Assembly: GCA_030442055.1 (NCBI GenBank)
Contig: JAUJEB010000001.1
Location: 2,728,001-2,792,000 of the forward strand
Source of the DNA: Agaribacillus aureus
GTDB lineage: Bacteria > Bacteroidota > Bacteroidia > Cytophagales > Cyclobacteriaceae
Direction: 5' to 3'
DNA length: 64,000 nucleotides
Shown here: piece after piece, positions 61,753 through 64,000 of the stretch
Layout of the letters: every line of letters begins with the position of its first letter
Numbering within the stretch: position 1 is the first letter of the stretch
The notes under the pieces: generated by a model
Seen by the model: only the letters and a program-made list of their open reading frames with translations
The model's database searches: none
What the model was told of the DNA's origin: nothing
Made by a program: the position numbers and the translations under genes

Positions 61753-62595
61753 TTACTTTATAATACCTATTTGCTTCAAGGCCTTGCCAGTGACCTCTTT
61801 CCTTATCATTGAAAACAGCTCCATATTAAATTGCTCCTGAGGCTCTACGTTTGTCGCAAAAAAGTAGACTTCCTGTTTCTTTTCCACGTAGCCGACAAAC
61901 CAACCATTATTATTCCCATTTCTAATAGACCAACCCGTTTTGCCAATCAGCCGATAGCGTTCATTATCCTCAATCACCATCAATCTTTTCATTATCTTCT
62001 CCGTTCTCTTAGAAATAGGAAGTTCGGATTTGTAAAATCTTTTCAAAAAATCAATTTGCTGAAATTGATTAATATGGGAATTACCCTCAAGCCAGAAATT
62101 ATCAATATTACTTGAATCCACCTGCATATTGCCGTAATCCAATTTTGTCAGGTATTCATTCATCCTTTTTTCTCCAATACTTCTGGCTACCTCCTGATAG
62201 CAGGGAACACATGAAGCGTGAAAAGCATCCCTGAAAATCAAATCCTGTTCCCAGGCCTTCATTCTCCGTTTTTTTCCATCCCACTTAAACAGGGTGCTAT
62301 CATCCTTCACGACGCCGGTTTCAAGTGCAATAATCGAATTGACTATCTTGAATGTAGACGCCGGCAGATTTCCTTTATTGGCCCATTGGAAATTATTGGA
62401 ATAATGAACATCTTCCTGAAAGTCATAAATTAACACAGAACCCTCAACCTGGGCGGAATCAATAATCGCTTGAAATTCAGGTTTTGTTATTTGTTTTTCT
62501 TTAATGGTTTCAGGCTGATCTGCGATATGGGCATTTTTATTATCCGCACATGAAGAAAGAATAATTAAAATGGTAAAGAAAAAGTAATGTTTCAT
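61753..62595 (-). CDS. class D beta-lactamase (OXA-like), predicted lipoprotein
   Basis: This 280-aa serine beta-lactamase has all class D motifs at family spacing: STFK (80-83, catalytic serine and the lysine that is carbamylated), SCV (128-130), YGN (154-156), WLEG (168-171) and KTG (219-221). The signal peptide ends LILSSC-like with Cys16, so it is probably lipid-anchored. It hydrolyses beta-lactams in the periplasm; spectrum cannot be predicted. The gene lies between remnants and a BRO-N gene in what looks like accessory DNA. It is not linked to the BlaR1/BlaI-type genes at 28-30 kb. Confidence 0.93.
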   Translation of the reverse strand: MKHYFFFTILIILSSCADNKNAHIADQPETIKEKQITKPEFQAIIDSAQVEGSVLIYDFQEDVHYSNNFQWANKGNLPASTFKIVNSIIALETGVVKDDSTLFKWDGKKRRMKAWEQDLIFRDAFHASCVPCYQEVARSIGEKRMNEYLTKLDYGNMQVDSSNIDNFWLEGNSHINQFQQIDFLKRFYKSELPISKRTEKIMKRLMVIEDNERYRLIGKTGWSIRNGNNNGWFVGYVEKKQEVYFFATNVEPQEQFNMELFSMIRKEVTGKALKQIGIIK

Positions 62596-62612
62596 ATGGT
62601 GCTAATCAAATC

Positions 62613-63440
62613 TTATTTGTCACTTAATTTCTTTTTATCTGCTGTCAGATAATTCTCACCGGAGATGATTTTCTTACCTGTTTTTGTTTCCAACTCTTTT
62701 CGTGCATTCCCGGCAATCTTTCCTCCCTCATTAGCGGCTTCTTTATTTTCTTTAAACCCTTGTGTATCTTTTGTCCTGACGATTTCAGTGGTAGAAGCTT
62801 CTCCTAACATAGAAAAAATTAATTCCAGATCCGTCATGTGATCTCTCAAATTCTCCTTTTTTAAACCTTTTACCTCTTTGTATTCAGCAGGTGTGAGACC
62901 GAAAGTTGCTTTTGAAATTTCTGCTGATAGAATGGCATATTCCACCTGTCCTTTAATGTCTCGCTCCTTCCATTCATCTGTCAACTCCTCGCGAATAGCA
63001 ATGCTACGCATCCTTTTTTCAATCCAATGCTCTGGGTAGCCCTTGGCTTTGTAAATCTCTCTTGCTCTTTTTGAGGCTAATTCCGGATCCTCTATTTCTT
63101 CCAGCCTTTCATAGCCTACCTTTGCTAACCACCTCTTGAATGGCTCGGCCTTTGGTGAAGGTATTGACTGGATAATTCTTAAAAGGCCTTCTGTATCTGT
63201 ACAATCGGTCTTGTACCTTTTACCATCCGGCGATTCTAATTTAAGTTGTACGATAATTTCGTACAACTGGTCAAACCCTTCTTTGGAAAGTTTTCTTTTG
63301 AGATCACTCCAATACCTTCTAGGATTACTACTTTCAGAAAGTACTTCGATAACATCAATAATTGAGAAATACCATTTCCTTTCTTCCTCGTCATATTGCG
63401 CTCTTATTTTTTTGTCCTGAAATAGTTTAATACTGCTCAT
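62613..63440 (-). CDS. BRO-N domain protein (phage antirepressor/DinD-like)
   Basis: This 275-aa protein has an N-terminal BRO-N domain (about 3-115: IKLFQDKKIRAQYDEEERKWYFSIIDVIEVLSES, KRWLAKVGYERLEEIEDPELA). A helical middle follows, and the basic C-terminus (ANEGGKIAGNARKELETKTGKKIIS) matches DinD-type proteins. BRO-N proteins are phage antirepressors or DNA-damage-induced inhibitors of RecA. With no other phage genes nearby it is more likely DinD-like. It starts 173 bases before the broken frame at 63652 and precedes the beta-lactamase gene by 17 bases. Confidence 0.85.
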   Translation of the reverse strand: MSSIKLFQDKKIRAQYDEEERKWYFSIIDVIEVLSESSNPRRYWSDLKRKLSKEGFDQLYEIIVQLKLESPDGKRYKTDCTDTEGLLRIIQSIPSPKAEPFKRWLAKVGYERLEEIEDPELASKRAREIYKAKGYPEHWIEKRMRSIAIREELTDEWKERDIKGQVEYAILSAEISKATFGLTPAEYKEVKGLKKENLRDHMTDLELIFSMLGEASTTEIVRTKDTQGFKENKEAANEGGKIAGNARKELETKTGKKIISGENYLTADKKKLSDK

Positions 63441-63651
63441 TCTTCATAAAACTGTTTATTTTGCTGGTACAAATCTCTTTAGTTGGTTTCTGCAATTCGT
63501 TAGTCCGGTTTGCCGGGTATTGTATCTCCTCTTACTTTTCTCTGGGTAAATGTGCTAATAAGTTGTTTCAATCGAAAGTAGTTATTCTTTGATTGTGCTA
63601 AGATAAAAATTTGCTGGGTTTAATGACGTGCAACACATTTTTAAATGCCTT

Positions 63652-63810
63652 TTATTTATCATATGGACTCTTAGAAGTCCAGACAACACCTCCATAGGAA
63701 TAGCCCATAGCCAAAAACTGGTAATAATCTATAAATGCAATAAAGTTCCATCGAGTTGTTATTACCTTTTGAATATGGGGTACATTGATTAGTGAATGAG
63801 TCAGACTGCA
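63652..63810 (-). pseudogene. open reading-frame fragment, probable gene remnant
   Basis: A reverse-strand frame is open for 52 codons between a TAG (63811-63813) and a TAA (63652-63654). It has no start codon before an internal ATG that would leave 18 residues. The translation (ITTRWNFIAFIDYY, MGYSYGGVVWTSKSPYDK) is protein-like and aromatic-rich. It may be the C-terminus of a decayed gene; chance cannot be excluded. Confidence 0.25.
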
Positions 63811-63856
63811 CTAAGGCGAGGGCAACTTCGAAAAAGGAAAACGTTCTCCGGTCTTT

Positions 63857-63895
63857 GGCAGGCGCAGCTTTAGCGACCGGTCGCAGCCGTCTGCC
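63857..63895. repeat. nested palindrome of high G+C
   Basis: A perfect 12-bp palindrome GCGACCGGTCGC (63873-63884) lies inside outer arms GGCAG (63857-63861) and CTGCC (63891-63895), with partial pairing between. The G+C content is well above that of the flanking sequence, suggesting an inserted element or a recombination or attachment site. Confidence 0.4.
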
Positions 63896-64000
63896 GTAGC
63901 ATGATAAGTGTTTTTAGCTTATTTGATGTTTTGTCATCCCCCCCATCACTATCTTCATGATCCTGATTTTGCCCCACCTGGGAACGGTTCTTAAGGAATA

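Larger units (their letters stand above)
63441..64000. other. 560-bp terminal stretch with no intact gene
   Basis: Contains the remnant at 63652-63810 and the palindrome at 63857-63895, which sits in G+C-richer DNA than its surroundings. The first 200 bases are upstream of the BRO-N gene and A/T-rich. The final 100 bases contain a C-run but no recognisable gene before the window ends. Confidence 0.5.

Noticed and set aside
62613-63440. BRO-N gene as part of a prophage
   Set aside because: No integrase, terminase, capsid or tail gene is present in the window, and the C-terminal half resembles DinD-type proteins, which are not phage-specific.

Overview
The window looks like a chromosomal segment of a Bacteroidota bacterium, most likely of the Cytophagales group. 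The reasons are a SusC/SusD pair run by an ECF sigma factor and a FecR anti-sigma factor, the rpmB-rpmG-DUF4295-ftsY order, bacillithiol synthesis (BshA), a BT_3928-type DoxX protein next to shikimate kinase, many N-terminal lipoprotein signals, and the near absence of Shine-Dalgarno sequences. The species cannot be named from sequence alone. I saw no rRNA, tRNA, CRISPR array or intact transposase.

Layout. 1-13.4 kb is mostly forward: the end of an unknown gene, bshA, a fatty-acid-hydroxylase-like enzyme, an SDR protein, a VWA/MoxR-like AAA pair, an AlbA_2 protein, a PIN-PhoH ATPase, acetyl-CoA synthetase and polyphosphate kinase. 13.5-22.4 kb holds an exported FN3-like protein, a membrane metallophosphoesterase, ftsY, DUF4295, ribosomal proteins L33 and L28, two bacterial PH-domain proteins, a HAD phosphatase and ornithine aminotransferase. 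22.7-27.8 kb holds isocitrate dehydrogenase, a YitT protein, and a compact run of TPR protein, SPFH lipoprotein, two small unknown proteins and a leucine-rich repeat protein. 28-33.7 kb holds a BlaR1/BlaI-type sensor-repressor pair with a visible operator cluster, a TPR protein, a small outer-membrane-type protein and a large HTH protein.

33.7-38.6 kb is the most structured part. An XRE/SymE cassette is bracketed by two copies of a hairpin-rich repeat. It is followed by a reverse-strand group: ECF sigma factor, membrane-anchored TonB-domain protein, TonB, ExbD, ExbD. Another array of small hairpins interrupts this group. 38.9-48 kb is housekeeping: DUF2130, an alpha/beta hydrolase, an NTF2-like protein, a GroES-like protein, hemB, an exported protein, the diadenylate cyclase cdaA coupled to folP, a DUF1599 protein, a DoxX-like protein and aroK.

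48-61.4 kb is a reverse-strand polysaccharide-utilisation-type locus: ECF sigma, FecR, SusC with an STN signalling domain, SusD, a large VCBS/ASPIC lipoprotein and two GH172 (DUF2961) enzymes. The sigma/FecR/SusC set should sense a ligand at the outer membrane. SusCD should import it, and the GH172 pair points to a furanose-containing glycan such as a D-arabinan or fructan. 61.4-64 kb is accessory: gene and insertion-sequence remnants, a class D beta-lactamase, a BRO-N protein and a terminal stretch with a broken reading frame and a strong palindrome.

The best candidates for something undescribed are the XRE/SymE cassette with its flanking repeats and 24-bp palindrome, the GTT-NNN-AAC hairpin arrays, the ECF sigma factor overlapping a TonB-domain membrane protein, and the GH172 locus.
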